This document shows, one piece after another, positions 8,324 to 16,424 of a DNA stretch of 52,219 bases. Made by a program: the position numbers and the translations under genes. Source of the stretch: Acidobacteriota bacterium (lineage in GTDB: Bacteria; Acidobacteriota; Thermoanaerobaculia; Gp7-AA8); contig JAJPHC010000008.1 in the NCBI GenBank assembly GCA_021325515.1, positions 1-52,219 of the forward strand. The letters are read 5' to 3'. Numbering within the stretch: the stretch's first letter is position 1; every line of letters starts with the position of its first letter. The notes beneath the pieces were generated by a model, which made no database searches, was not told the DNA's origin, and worked only from the letters and a program-made list of their open reading frames with translations.

Positions 8324-10867
8324 ATGACGATAGAAGTGTACAAATTCGGCGGCGTTGCCGTCGGCTCACCTGACGCGATCCGCGCCGCGATCGGCCACGT
8401 TCGCCGCGGCCTCGAACAACCGAAGAACCGCGTTGCCGCCGTCGTTTCCGCAATGAACGGCGTCACCGATCTGCTGCTCGACGCCGCCAGCGCGGCGCTT
8501 CGCGGAGATCGCGACGGAGCCGCGAACGCGGCGCGCGCGTTTCACGACAGACATGCGGCGCTCATTCCCGAGCTGATCAAAGGATCTGCGCGCGCCAGGG
8601 CGCTGCGCGAGCTCCTCACGTCGGTCACGGACGAGATGCGCGCGATGACCGACTCGATCGCGGTGCTGCGCGAGCTCACGCCACGCGCGCAGGACGCGCT
8701 GATCGCGCGGGGCGAACGCGTTCTCGCGCGCTTCTTCACCGAGGCGGCGCAGGATGCCGGGATCGACGCGGTCTACGTCGACGCCCTCGACATCATCATT
8801 ACCGAGCGCCGCCTCGGCAGCCTCTGGCCGAACCTCAACAAGTGCGAGCGCGCGGCGAAGAAGCTCATCGCGCCGCTTCTCGCCGGGGGCCAAGTCGTCA
8901 TCATGCCGGGATTTCTCGGGAGCGGACCCGATGGCGAAGTCGTGACACTCGGCCGCGGAGGTACCGACTTCTCGGCCGCGATCCTCGCGCGCTCGCTCGC
9001 TGCAAAATCGGTCACGCTGTTCAAGGAAGTCGACGGCCTGATGACCGCCGACCCGAAGAGCGTGCCGCAGGCACGCGTGCTTTCCGAACTGCACTATCGC
9101 GAAGCCGCGGAGCTCGCGTACTACGGCGCCAAGGTTCTCCATCCGCGCACGATGATCCCGCTCGTCGACAGGCGGATTCCTCTGTTCGTGCGCAACACGT
9201 TCCGCGATCGCTATCCCGGAACGCGGATCGCCGATGACGTGAAGCCGGGCGACTATCCCGTCAAGGCGCTCACCGCAATTCACAAGCAGTCGCTGATCGC
9301 GATCGAAGGCAAAGGGATGATCGGCGTTCCCGGCGTCGCGGCGCGCGCATTCAGCGCACTGTCGAGCGCGGGCCACTCCGTCTCGATGATCAGCCAGGCA
9401 TCGAGTGAATCGAGCATCTGCTTCGTGGTTCCCGAATCGGAATCGAAGCATGCGATCGAAGCACTCGAGAGCGCGTTCCAGCTCGAGCGAAAGCTCAAGC
9501 TCGTCGACCGCATCAACGCTGCGCGCGACATCGCATTGATCGCGGTCGTCGGTCTCGGCATGCGCCATCGGCCGGGCATCGCGGCGCGCACGTTCTCCGC
9601 GCTGAGCGGCGCTCGCGTCAATGTCGTCGCGATCGCACAAGGCTCCTCGGAGCTCAACATCACGATTGCCGTTGCGGAGAGTGATGCGCCGCGCGCTCTC
9701 GTGGCGCTGCATGCGGAGTTTCAGCTCGAGAAGCTGCATCCTCTCGCCGACGTCTCCGGGCGCGAGTCGAAGCTCACGCTCCTCGGGTTCGGGCAGATCG
9801 GCCGCGCACTCGCGCGGCAGATCATCGCGCAGCAGCCGCATCTCCGGCAGGAGCTCGGCCTCGACCTGCGCGTCATCGCGATCGCCGATCGCTCCGGCAT
9901 TCGCATCGAAGAAAAGGGATTCAAGCCCGCGACACTGAATCGCGTCGCGAAGCAGAAGGAATCGGGCGGCAAGCTCTTCGACCGCAAGTCGCCGCTGACC
10001 CTGCCGCAACTGCAGTCGATGATGCAGAAGGAGCTCTGGCTTCTTCCCGCATACAGGCCGATTCTCGTCGACCTCACGTCCGACGAAACCGCGCCGCTGC
10101 TGCAGGAGGCGCTGGAGAACGGCTTCCACATCGTCACCGCGAACAAGAAGCCGCTCGCGGTCCCGCAGCTCGAATATGAACGCCTCATGCAGACCGCGAA
10201 AGATCGCGGCCTCGCACTTCGCTATGAAGCGACGGCGGGCGCCGGCCTGCCCGTGCTCGACACTCTCGCAAAACTCGCTGAAGCCGGTGATCGCGTCGAG
10301 ACGATTCTCGGATGCTTCTCCGGCACGCTCGGCTTTCTCATGACCGCGCTCGAGGACGGCCGGAAGTTTTCGGAGGCGGTGCATGAGGCATGGAAGCTGG
10401 GGTACACCGAGCCGGATCCACGCGATGATCTGTCGGGACTCGATGTCGCGCGCAAGGCGCTGATCCTCGCGCGCACGCTCGGCCGGCGCGTCGAGCTGAG
10501 CGAGATCGAGCTCGAACCGCTCTTCAGCCGTGAAGCGGACGACAAGGATCCGGTGCGCTTCATCGAAAAGCTGCGCATGCTCGACCACGATTTTGCGAAA
10601 CGCGCCGAAAGCGCGGCACGCGAAGGAAAGACGCTGCGCTATGTCGCGAAGATCGGCCGCGACATTCGCGTCGGCATCGAGGCGGTGCCGAAGTCCTCGC
10701 CGATGGGCGGACTGCGCGGCACCGCGAATCAGGTCGCGATCTACTCCAAGCGATACAAGACGAACCCGCTCGTCGTAACGGGCCCGGGCGCGGGCGCGGA
10801 TGTGACTGCCGCCGGCGTGCTCAACGACATCGTCGCGATCACGATTCAGGAACGGCGGCGGCGATGA
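8324..10867 (+). CDS. thrA: bifunctional aspartate kinase / homoserine dehydrogenase
   Basis: Fused enzyme catalysing the first and third steps of threonine/methionine synthesis (847 residues, near E. coli ThrA's 820). The N-terminal kinase begins YKFGGVAVGS and has GRGGTDFSAA and FKEVDGLMTADPK. Two ACT-like regulatory segments follow (about residues 310-475). The C-terminal dehydrogenase has the GFGQIGRALARQ nucleotide motif, TANKKPLA, EATAGAGLPVLDT and the GYTEPDPRDDLSGLDVARK active-site block. The normally invariant KFGGTS signature reads KFGGVA here. The stop overlaps thrB as ATGA, giving a thrABC order. The ACT segments suggest feedback control; no leader attenuator is seen. Confidence 0.95.
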   Translation: MTIEVYKFGGVAVGSPDAIRAAIGHVRRGLEQPKNRVAAVVSAMNGVTDLLLDAASAALRGDRDGAANAARAFHDRHAALIPELIKGSARARALRELLTSVTDEMRAMTDSIAVLRELTPRAQDALIARGERVLARFFTEAAQDAGIDAVYVDALDIIITERRLGSLWPNLNKCERAAKKLIAPLLAGGQVVIMPGFLGSGPDGEVVTLGRGGTDFSAAILARSLAAKSVTLFKEVDGLMTADPKSVPQARVLSELHYREAAELAYYGAKVLHPRTMIPLVDRRIPLFVRNTFRDRYPGTRIADDVKPGDYPVKALTAIHKQSLIAIEGKGMIGVPGVAARAFSALSSAGHSVSMISQASSESSICFVVPESESKHAIEALESAFQLERKLKLVDRINAARDIALIAVVGLGMRHRPGIAARTFSALSGARVNVVAIAQGSSELNITIAVAESDAPRALVALHAEFQLEKLHPLADVSGRESKLTLLGFGQIGRALARQIIAQQPHLRQELGLDLRVIAIADRSGIRIEEKGFKPATLNRVAKQKESGGKLFDRKSPLTLPQLQSMMQKELWLLPAYRPILVDLTSDETAPLLQEALENGFHIVTANKKPLAVPQLEYERLMQTAKDRGLALRYEATAGAGLPVLDTLAKLAEAGDRVETILGCFSGTLGFLMTALEDGRKFSEAVHEAWKLGYTEPDPRDDLSGLDVARKALILARTLGRRVELSEIELEPLFSREADDKDPVRFIEKLRMLDHDFAKRAESAAREGKTLRYVAKIGRDIRVGIEAVPKSSPMGGLRGTANQVAIYSKRYKTNPLVVTGPGAGADVTAAGVLNDIVAITIQERRRR

Positions 10868-11775
10868 CGGCGGCCACGGCCTTCGCACCAGGGTCCATCG
10901 GCAACGTCGGCCCCGGCTTCGACGTCCTCGGTCTCGCAGTGGACGGCATCGGCGACAGCGTCACCGTGACGCTGAGCAGCGACGCAGCACGCATCGAGTC
11001 GATCACGGGCCGCGACGCGGAGCTCGTTCCTCTCGATCCCCAACAGAACGCTGCAGCAATCGCGGCGATCGCCTTTCTTCGCGCGCATGGCGACAACCGC
11101 AACCCGATTCTCTCGATCGAAAAAGGTTTGCCGCTGTCCGGCGGACTCGGCGGATCGGCGGCATCGAGTGTGGCTGGCGCGTACGCCGCGGCTCGCGCGA
11201 TGGAGCTCGAGCCGTCGCCGGCCGAGATCATCGCGGCCGCGCTGGAAGGTGAGGCCGCGGTCGCGGGACGTCACCTCGACAACATCGCGGCGTCGGTCCT
11301 CGGCGGTCTCACGATCTCGCGGTCCGTCGATCCGATCGATGTCATCGCGGTGCCCGTGCAGGAAGAGTGGTGGGTTGCCGTCGTGTCGCCGAACGTGCGC
11401 GTGCGGACGAAAGACGCACGATCGATTCTTCCGATGGAGTGGGAGCGCGCAGGGTGGGTGCAGCAGATGGCGAATACGGCCGCGTTGACGCATGCGATCG
11501 CGAGCGGCGACGGCGAGCTGCTCAGCCGCGCGCTCGACGACCGCTACGCCGAGCCCCGCCGCGCGCCGCTGATTCCCCACTTCCATGATGTGAAGCGCGC
11601 GGCCGTACTCGCCGGCGCGTTCGGATGCTCGATCAGCGGATCGGGCCCGAGTGTCTTCGCGATCGCTGCCAATGAAGAGGTCGCGCGCAAATGCACCGCC
11701 GCGATGCAGCTTGCCTTCGGCGAGGTCGCCTCCACCGCGCACGCCGGCCCGATCGCGCGAAAGGGCGTTCGATGA
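10864..11775 (+). CDS. thrB: homoserine kinase
   Basis: GHMP-family kinase phosphorylating homoserine. The 303-residue product has an N-terminal APGSIGNVGPGFDVLGLAVD block and the ATP loop GLPLSGGLGGSAASSVAGAY (about residues 86-105). The C-terminal GCSISGSGPSVFA motif is also present. Its length is normal for ThrB. It overlaps thrA and thrC by ATGA at both ends, so the three enzymes are very likely made from one transcript by coupled translation. Confidence 0.96.
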   Translation: MTAATAFAPGSIGNVGPGFDVLGLAVDGIGDSVTVTLSSDAARIESITGRDAELVPLDPQQNAAAIAAIAFLRAHGDNRNPILSIEKGLPLSGGLGGSAASSVAGAYAAARAMELEPSPAEIIAAALEGEAAVAGRHLDNIAASVLGGLTISRSVDPIDVIAVPVQEEWWVAVVSPNVRVRTKDARSILPMEWERAGWVQQMANTAALTHAIASGDGELLSRALDDRYAEPRRAPLIPHFHDVKRAAVLAGAFGCSISGSGPSVFAIAANEEVARKCTAAMQLAFGEVASTAHAGPIARKGVR

Positions 11776-12965
11776 TTCTTCAATGCATCTCCTGCAGCCG
11801 CACCTATTCGGCGGACGCGATCCGCTATACCTGCGAATGCGGCAACCTTCTCTCCGTCGAGCGCGCCACGCTCGGCGGCAGCCCAGCGCTTTTCGATCAG
11901 CGCCGTGCATCGCGCCGTGCGATCGACCAGAGCGGCGTGTGGCGGTTTCGCGAAGCGGTGCTCGACATCGATGAGCGGCAGATCGTCACCCATCCTGAAG
12001 GATCGACGCGTCTGTACGAGCGGAGCGGAATCTTCTTCAAGCACGAAGGCGAGAATCCGACAGGCTCGTTCAAGGACCGCGGCATGACCGTCGCGGTCAC
12101 GCAGGCCGTTCGCCTCGGCGCAACCGCGATCGCCTGCGCGTCGACCGGCAACACCAGCGCGTCCCTCGCCGCCTACGCGGCACAAGCGGGTCTTCGCGCA
12201 CTCGTTTTCGTTCCGGCCGGAAAAGTCGCCGCTGGAAAACTCGCGCAGACTCTGGCGTACGGCGCCACCTGCCTCGCCGTGCGCGGCGACTTCGACGCGG
12301 CCATGGCGCTCGTGCGCGAGGCATGCGATCGCCTCGGCATCTATCTGGTCAACTCCATCAATCCGTTCAGGATCGAAGGACAGAAGACCATCGTCTGGGA
12401 ACTGCTGCAGGATCTCGAATGGAACGCGCCCGACTGGATCGTGGTGCCCGCAGGAAACCTCGGCAACACGAGCGCCTTCGGAAAGGCGCTCATCGAGGCC
12501 CACGCTGCCGGCTGGATCAGGACGATGCCGCGCATCGCCTCGATCCAGGCCAGCGGCGCGAATCCATTCTTCCGGAGTTTCCGCGAGGGCTTCGCGCAGC
12601 GGCATCGCGTGACGGCGGAGACGATCGCCAGTGCGATCCGCATCGGCGATCCCGTCAGCTACGAGAAGGCGCTGACCGCAATTCGCGCGACCAACGGCGT
12701 CGTGGGCGAAGTCACCGATGACGAACTGATGGCCGCGAAGGGGGAGATCGACCGGATCGGGATCGGTTGCGAGCCTGCGTCCGCGACGACGCTGGCCGGC
12801 GTGCGCAAACTGGGACTGACGGGCCGCATCGTCTGCATCCTCACCGGCCACGTGCTCAAGGATCCCGACGCGATCCTGAAGAATGTGCCGCAGGAGCAGA
12901 TGATCGAGATCGATCCGACGATCGAAGCGGTCGAGCGCGCCGTCTCAGCGAGCCCACGGCCGTAG
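11772..12965 (+). CDS. thrC: threonine synthase
   Basis: PLP enzyme converting O-phosphohomoserine to threonine; 397 residues from the ATG at 11772. A small N-terminal zinc-ribbon-like segment (ILQCISCSRTY, then YTCECGNLL) precedes the fold-type-II core. The PLP lysine is in ENPTGSFKDRGM and the phosphate loop in STGNTSASLAAYA. The start was fixed by the ATGA overlap with thrB and the onset of family similarity. The 3' end overlaps the convergent HTH gene by 21 bases, leaving no room for a terminator outside coding sequence. Confidence 0.95.
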   Translation: MILQCISCSRTYSADAIRYTCECGNLLSVERATLGGSPALFDQRRASRRAIDQSGVWRFREAVLDIDERQIVTHPEGSTRLYERSGIFFKHEGENPTGSFKDRGMTVAVTQAVRLGATAIACASTGNTSASLAAYAAQAGLRALVFVPAGKVAAGKLAQTLAYGATCLAVRGDFDAAMALVREACDRLGIYLVNSINPFRIEGQKTIVWELLQDLEWNAPDWIVVPAGNLGNTSAFGKALIEAHAAGWIRTMPRIASIQASGANPFFRSFREGFAQRHRVTAETIASAIRIGDPVSYEKALTAIRATNGVVGEVTDDELMAAKGEIDRIGIGCEPASATTLAGVRKLGLTGRIVCILTGHVLKDPDAILKNVPQEQMIEIDPTIEAVERAVSASPRP

Positions 12966-13277
12966 GACGAAGTGCTCCGGCGTCGCGGTCTGCGACTCGC
13001 GCACGCTGCGGACGAATCGCCTCCGGTTCAGATGACGAAGAGCGCCCTGCACCGCGCTCTTGGAGAGACCTGTATCTCCGGCAATCCCCTGATGCGACAC
13101 GCGCACGCTCTTCGTTTTCGCGCCATGCGTCCGGCTGTAGAGATACAGATAGACGAGAAAGGCGGACGGCGAACGATCGTGGCCGACGAGATCGAGCAGC
13201 AGCGTCTCCACGATGTAGCGGTCGAGCCTTATCTTTTCCGTCGCTATAGTGGTTGCAACTATAGCTGGTATTCCCAT
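12945..13277 (-). CDS. small helix-turn-helix protein
   Basis: A 110-residue basic protein. The N-terminal part (IRLDRYIVETLLLDLVGHD) leads into a helical segment. A winged-helix-like HTH follows: KSVRVSHQGIAGDTGLSKSAVQGALRHLNRRRFVR, spread over about residues 57-92, has the A-x3-G-x-S recognition pattern. It probably binds DNA; the target is unknown. I chose the ATG at 13277; a TTG at 13286 is possible. A near-perfect palindrome lies inside the first codons and may be an operator. It converges on thrC and diverges from the VOC gene. Identity beyond HTH is not recognised. Confidence 0.7.
   Translation of the reverse strand: MGIPAIVATTIATEKIRLDRYIVETLLLDLVGHDRSPSAFLVYLYLYSRTHGAKTKSVRVSHQGIAGDTGLSKSAVQGALRHLNRRRFVRSVRESQTATPEHFVLRPWAR
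13243..13265. promoter_or_regulatory. palindromic operator-like site with TATAGT on both strands
   Basis: GCTATAGT (13243-13250) and ACTATAGC (13258-13265) are perfect inverted arms around seven bases. Each arm contains TATAGT, a five-of-six -10 match, on opposite strands. On the minus strand TTGTCG (13286-13281) sits 17 bases upstream. It lies between the HTH gene body and the divergent VOC gene, so it may be a two-way promoter/operator. Confidence 0.35.
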
Positions 13278-13314
13278 CCTCGACAAATGCGCCGGGCGTC
13301 CCTACATTGCGCGC

Positions 13315-13680
13315 ATGATCAAGCAAATCAAGTTCACCTCGATTCCCGTCCGCGATCAGGAGAAGAGCCTGGCGTTTTATCGCGACAAGCTCGGCTTCCG
13401 CGTTCTGACGGACCAGGAGTTCGGTCCCGGCGTGCGCTGGATCGAAATGAAGATCGGCAAAGCCGAAACGGGCATCGTCCTCTTCACACCGCCCGGACAC
13501 GAAGACCGCATCGGCACGTTCACCGCGATCTCGTTCGAGACGGACAACGTCGAGAAGACGTATGAAGAGCTGACGTCGCGCGGCGTCGAGTTCGTCCAGC
13601 CGCCGAAAAAGGAATCGTGGGGGACGTCCGCCATCTTCAAGGACATCGACGGCAACCAGTTCGTCCTCGGCACGAAGTAG
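13315..13680 (+). CDS. VOC/glyoxalase-fold protein
   Basis: A 121-residue single-module vicinal-oxygen-chelate protein. The opening FTSIPVRDQEKSLAFYRDKLGF is the classic first beta-alpha unit of the fold. The end, FKDIDGNQFVLGT, is the matching D-x-x-G-N-x-F strand. Such proteins act as dimeric metal-dependent lyases or dioxygenases, or as resistance or binding proteins; the substrate cannot be told from sequence. The ATG at 13315 was chosen because similarity starts there. A convincing ribosome-binding site is not visible. It diverges from the HTH gene. Confidence 0.85.
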   Translation: MIKQIKFTSIPVRDQEKSLAFYRDKLGFRVLTDQEFGPGVRWIEMKIGKAETGIVLFTPPGHEDRIGTFTAISFETDNVEKTYEELTSRGVEFVQPPKKESWGTSAIFKDIDGNQFVLGTK

Positions 13681-13691
13681 AATGCGAGGGT

Positions 13692-14093
13692 GTGAAGAGA
13701 CTCGCTCTGCTCGCGCTCCTCGCCGTCGCGGCCTGCAGTCACAAAGACTCGCCGACCGATCCTCTGTCTGATATCAGGCTGGGAAAGCTCATCGGTCTCG
13801 TGACGATCGGGCCGAACTGTCCCGGCCCCACGACGACGAATCCATGTCCTACTCCACCCTCCGCGTATGCATCACGGAAGGTCGAGGTCTACGACAGCGC
13901 GCACAGCAAGCTGCTCTTCACCGTCGACATCGACAACGGCGGCTTCTATTCGATCGACCTCGCGCCGAACACCTACACCGTCGACCTCAGGCCCAACGGC
14001 ATCGACAGGAGCGCGGACGTTCCGAAGCAGGTAACGATCACCGCGAACGAAACGACAAGAGTCGACATCTCGATCGATACCGGGATCCGCTGA
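13692..14093 (+). CDS. predicted lipoprotein with carboxypeptidase-regulatory-like fold
   Basis: 133 residues beginning at GTG 13692 (V/MKRLALLALLAVAACS). A lipobox VAAC at about residues 12-15 predicts export and lipidation. The mature part has GPNCPGP and NPCPTPPSAY, then an all-beta stretch (RKVEVYDSAHSKLLF, YSIDLAPNTYTVDLRP) like small prealbumin/carboxypeptidase-regulatory domains. The gene starts just after the VOC stop; a GAGGG lies immediately upstream, rather close to the start. Function unknown. Confidence 0.72.
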   Translation: MKRLALLALLAVAACSHKDSPTDPLSDIRLGKLIGLVTIGPNCPGPTTTNPCPTPPSAYASRKVEVYDSAHSKLLFTVDIDNGGFYSIDLAPNTYTVDLRPNGIDRSADVPKQVTITANETTRVDISIDTGIR

Positions 14094-14112
14094 AGGCAGC
14101 ACGCTGCCAAAG

Positions 14113-14136
14113 AAAAAAGGCGGACCGTAGTCCGCC
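14113..14136 (-). terminator. intrinsic terminator of the SWIB gene
   Basis: Minus strand: GGCGGAC, a four-base loop, GTCCGCC, then six T residues. It sits 26 bases past the SWIB stop codon. The plus-strand reading has the hairpin preceded by the A-run, so it could weakly serve the convergent lipoprotein gene too. Confidence 0.85.
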
Positions 14137-14162
14137 CTCGAGCACCGCTCCTGCAAACCGCG

Positions 14163-14450
14163 TTACGAAGTCAGGTGCTTGTTGACCAGCGCAGTCATCT
14201 CGAACATCGAGACCTGCTTCTTGCCGCCGAAGATCTTTCCGAGCTTGTCGTCGGCGTTGATCATCCGCTTGTTGGTCTGGTCCTGCAGCCCATGTTTCTT
14301 CACGTAGTCCCAAACGCGCTTAGTTACTTCACTGCGGGGAATCGGATCGCTGCCGACGATCGCCGCGAGATCGGCGCTCGGCTTAACCTCGGCGGCGAGT
14401 CCTTTCCCGCCCCCTTTGGATCCTGAGCTCTTCTTTGAAGTCGTCGCCAT
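14163..14450 (-). CDS. SWIB/MDM2 domain protein
   Basis: 95 residues: a Lys/Ser/Gly-rich N-terminal tail of about 20, then a SWIB domain (PSADLAAIVGSDPIPRSEV, WDYVKKHGLQD, MINADDKLGKIFGGKKQV, MFEMTALVNKHL). Stand-alone SWIB proteins occur in several bacterial groups, and the domain is also found fused to topoisomerase in chlamydiae. A chromatin- or DNA-associated role is likely but unproven. The ATG at 14450 has a GGAGAAG ribosome-binding site. It is a single-gene transcript with its own strong terminator. Longer frames upstream shadow the divergent gene. Confidence 0.9.
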   Translation of the reverse strand: MATTSKKSSGSKGGGKGLAAEVKPSADLAAIVGSDPIPRSEVTKRVWDYVKKHGLQDQTNKRMINADDKLGKIFGGKKQVSMFEMTALVNKHLTS

Positions 14451-14570
14451 TACTTCTCCGTCCTCTCCAAGTTTTCCGCGATTCTGCTCTTGCACACGCA
14501 TGCGCGTCAAACGGGCACAGCAGGAATACATGCGCCGCGCACGCTGTCTGCTGTTTTCTATCGCACGTTC

Positions 14571-15086
14571 ATGGACCTCGTCACGATCGATCGCTTCACC
14601 AGTCTCGCCGCTGCAAATGTCGCCCGCGCAACGCTCGAAGCGGAGGGCATCGCAGCGTTTCTCGCTGACGAAATCGAATCGCAGTCGCATGGCGGAGTTC
14701 GCCTGCAGGTCGCGCGCGCGGATGTCGCAGAAGCCCTCGATATCCTCCGCGAAGCGCACAGCACTCCGCGCGAGGATCTGCAGCCGGCCGCCGCATGGGA
14801 CGAGAGCTGTCATCGCTGCGGCTCGGACGAAATCTACCCGGTGGTCAGTCGCGCACGAGCCTATGCGCGCGCACTCGTGATCTCGATGTTCAGCGGAATC
14901 GCGGTGCAGATGCTCGCGTTCGGCGCACGCCAGGCTGGAATCGAGATCTCCGCGCGGCTCCTGAACGGAATCTTCCTGACGTTGCTCGCGGCTCCGCTGC
15001 TGACTGCGGTGGCGATGAACCTCTCACCGCGCATGCTCTGCCGCAATTGCAATGCGACCTGGCGCGGGAACCAACCGACAAACTGA
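14571..15086 (+). CDS. DUF2007-type protein with zinc ribbon and two membrane helices
   Basis: 171 residues from ATG 14571. Residues 1-65 (LVTIDRFTSLAAANVARATLEAEGIAAFLADE) look like the DUF2007 'putative signal transducing' domain. A CHRCGS pair near residue 82 and CRNCNATW at the C-terminus may bind zinc. Between them lie two hydrophobic helices. It is probably an inner-membrane protein. It stands alone, divergent from the SWIB gene, 28 bases before the PagL-like gene, which may be co-transcribed. Function unknown. Confidence 0.75.
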   Translation: MDLVTIDRFTSLAAANVARATLEAEGIAAFLADEIESQSHGGVRLQVARADVAEALDILREAHSTPREDLQPAAAWDESCHRCGSDEIYPVVSRARAYARALVISMFSGIAVQMLAFGARQAGIEISARLLNGIFLTLLAAPLLTAVAMNLSPRMLCRNCNATWRGNQPTN

Positions 15087-15114
15087 CGGAGCTGTGGTTA
15101 AAATGGAGCCTCTC

Positions 15115-15681
15115 ATGAACAGGCTCGCGCTCCTCCTTCTGCTCGCTGTCGCTGTGCCTGCCTTCGCCGGATTCCATGGGCCCATCCAGACGAGCATTGC
15201 GCTCAGCGGTGGCCGCAGCATGAACGGCGTCCATGGCCAGTTGACGGCTGAATCGCTCCAGTTCGATTTCTCGCGCGCGTTTCTGCCGCGAACCGAGTTC
15301 ACCTGGGGCATCGCTCCCTGGCTGATCGACGAACCGGATCACTTCCTCGTCGCCTTCGGCAACGGCGGCCGCGAGCGAACGAAGGCGCTTCACCTCTCGA
15401 TCGGTGTGCGGCACCATTTCCGCGACGCGTCGGCAAACGCGCGGCCGTATGTCGAGATGGGCAGCGGCCCAATGTGGTCGGACAAGCCGGTTCCCATCGA
15501 GGCATCGCGCTTCAACTTCGATTCGTACGGCACGGTCGGTGCGACGTTTCACGCGCGAAAGGGATACGCACCGTACGCCGGGATCCGCTTCCAGCACATT
15601 TCGAACGGCGGCTACAAAGCCGATCGAAATCCCGGCTTCAACATCACGGCAGCCGTATTCGGAATCCGGCTCGTGCGATAG
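15115..15681 (+). CDS. PagL-like lipid A 3-O-deacylase / acyloxyacyl hydrolase family protein
   Basis: 188 residues with a cleavable signal peptide (MNRLALLLLLAVAVPAFA) and amphipathic strands of an eight-stranded outer-membrane barrel. The motif RFQHISNGGY near residue 160 matches the His-x-Ser active site of PagL, which cleaves the 3-linked acyl chain of lipid A. Downstream strands end with a C-terminal hydrophobic/aromatic pattern. The ATG at 15115 has TGGAG six bases upstream; an earlier ATG would add only a few residues. This implies an LPS-bearing outer membrane. A general acyloxyacyl-hydrolase-family call is firm; exact substrate is inferred. Confidence 0.82.
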   Translation: MNRLALLLLLAVAVPAFAGFHGPIQTSIALSGGRSMNGVHGQLTAESLQFDFSRAFLPRTEFTWGIAPWLIDEPDHFLVAFGNGGRERTKALHLSIGVRHHFRDASANARPYVEMGSGPMWSDKPVPIEASRFNFDSYGTVGATFHARKGYAPYAGIRFQHISNGGYKADRNPGFNITAAVFGIRLVR

Positions 15682-15692
15682 ACTCCAACGCA

Positions 15693-16424
15693 GTGATCCC
15701 CATCCTCTGGATTCACGGCTTCCCTCTCTCCTCGGCGATCTTCGAGCCGCAGAAGCGGATTGCCGGCTATCGTCATCTCTGTCCCGATCTGCGCGGCTTC
15801 GGCAGCGCGGGAGCGCCCGATGCAGAGACGTCGATGGCGAGCTATTCGCGCGATCTGCTCGCATATCTCGACAAGGAAAACGTCGATCGCTGCGTCCTGG
15901 CCGGATTCTCGATGGGCGGCTACATCGCCATGCAACTGCTGCGCGATGCTCCCCAACGATTCGCTGCACTTCTCCTGCTCGACACGCGCGAGACGGCCGA
16001 CACCGCCGAGGGCCGCGTCAACCGCATGAAGCAGGCAGATGAAGTCGCGCGCAGGGGAACGGGTTCCCTCATCGATGCGATGCTGCCGAAGATGGTCGTG
16101 CAGGATGCCTGTCGCGCGGACGTACGCCGCATCATGGAGACGGCATCGGTGCCAGGCGTGATCGCGGCGCTGAAGGCGATGGCCGCGCGCCCCGATTCCG
16201 CCGACACGCTGAGAAGCGTAACGATGCCGGCGTTCGTAATCGCCGGCGATCGCGACGAGATCACGCCGCTGAGCGATGCCGAGCGCATGGCAGCGCTGCT
16301 GCCCAACGCGGAACTGGCGCCGATCGCGCGCGCCGGACACATGGCGAACTTCGAGGCCAGCGAGCAGGTCAACAACCTCGTCGCCGCATTCCTCGGGCGC
16401 GCGCTTCGCACCAGCCACACCTGA
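15693..16424 (+). CDS. alpha/beta hydrolase
   Basis: 243 residues from GTG 15693 (V/MIPILWIHGFPLS). It has the oxyanion HGFPLS, the nucleophile elbow AGFSMGGY (Ser near residue 76), the acid loop IAGDRDEITP and the catalytic His in ARAGHMANFE. It resembles small esterases and pimeloyl- or 3-oxoadipate-type hydrolases; the substrate is unknown. Its stop overlaps the next gene's ATG by one base (TGATG), so it is co-translated with the old yellow enzyme and may act on a related substrate. Confidence 0.88.
   Translation: MIPILWIHGFPLSSAIFEPQKRIAGYRHLCPDLRGFGSAGAPDAETSMASYSRDLLAYLDKENVDRCVLAGFSMGGYIAMQLLRDAPQRFAALLLLDTRETADTAEGRVNRMKQADEVARRGTGSLIDAMLPKMVVQDACRADVRRIMETASVPGVIAALKAMAARPDSADTLRSVTMPAFVIAGDRDEITPLSDAERMAALLPNAELAPIARAGHMANFEASEQVNNLVAAFLGRALRTSHT

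Noticed and set aside
8366-10888. 840-codon open frame antisense to thrA
   Set aside because: High-GC shadow of a real gene: very Arg/Glu-rich, no family motif, and the opposite strand encodes a clear aspartate kinase/homoserine dehydrogenase.
11691-11771. Earlier start for threonine synthase
   Set aside because: The extra residues shadow thrB; the ATGA overlap and zinc-ribbon onset fix the start at 11772.
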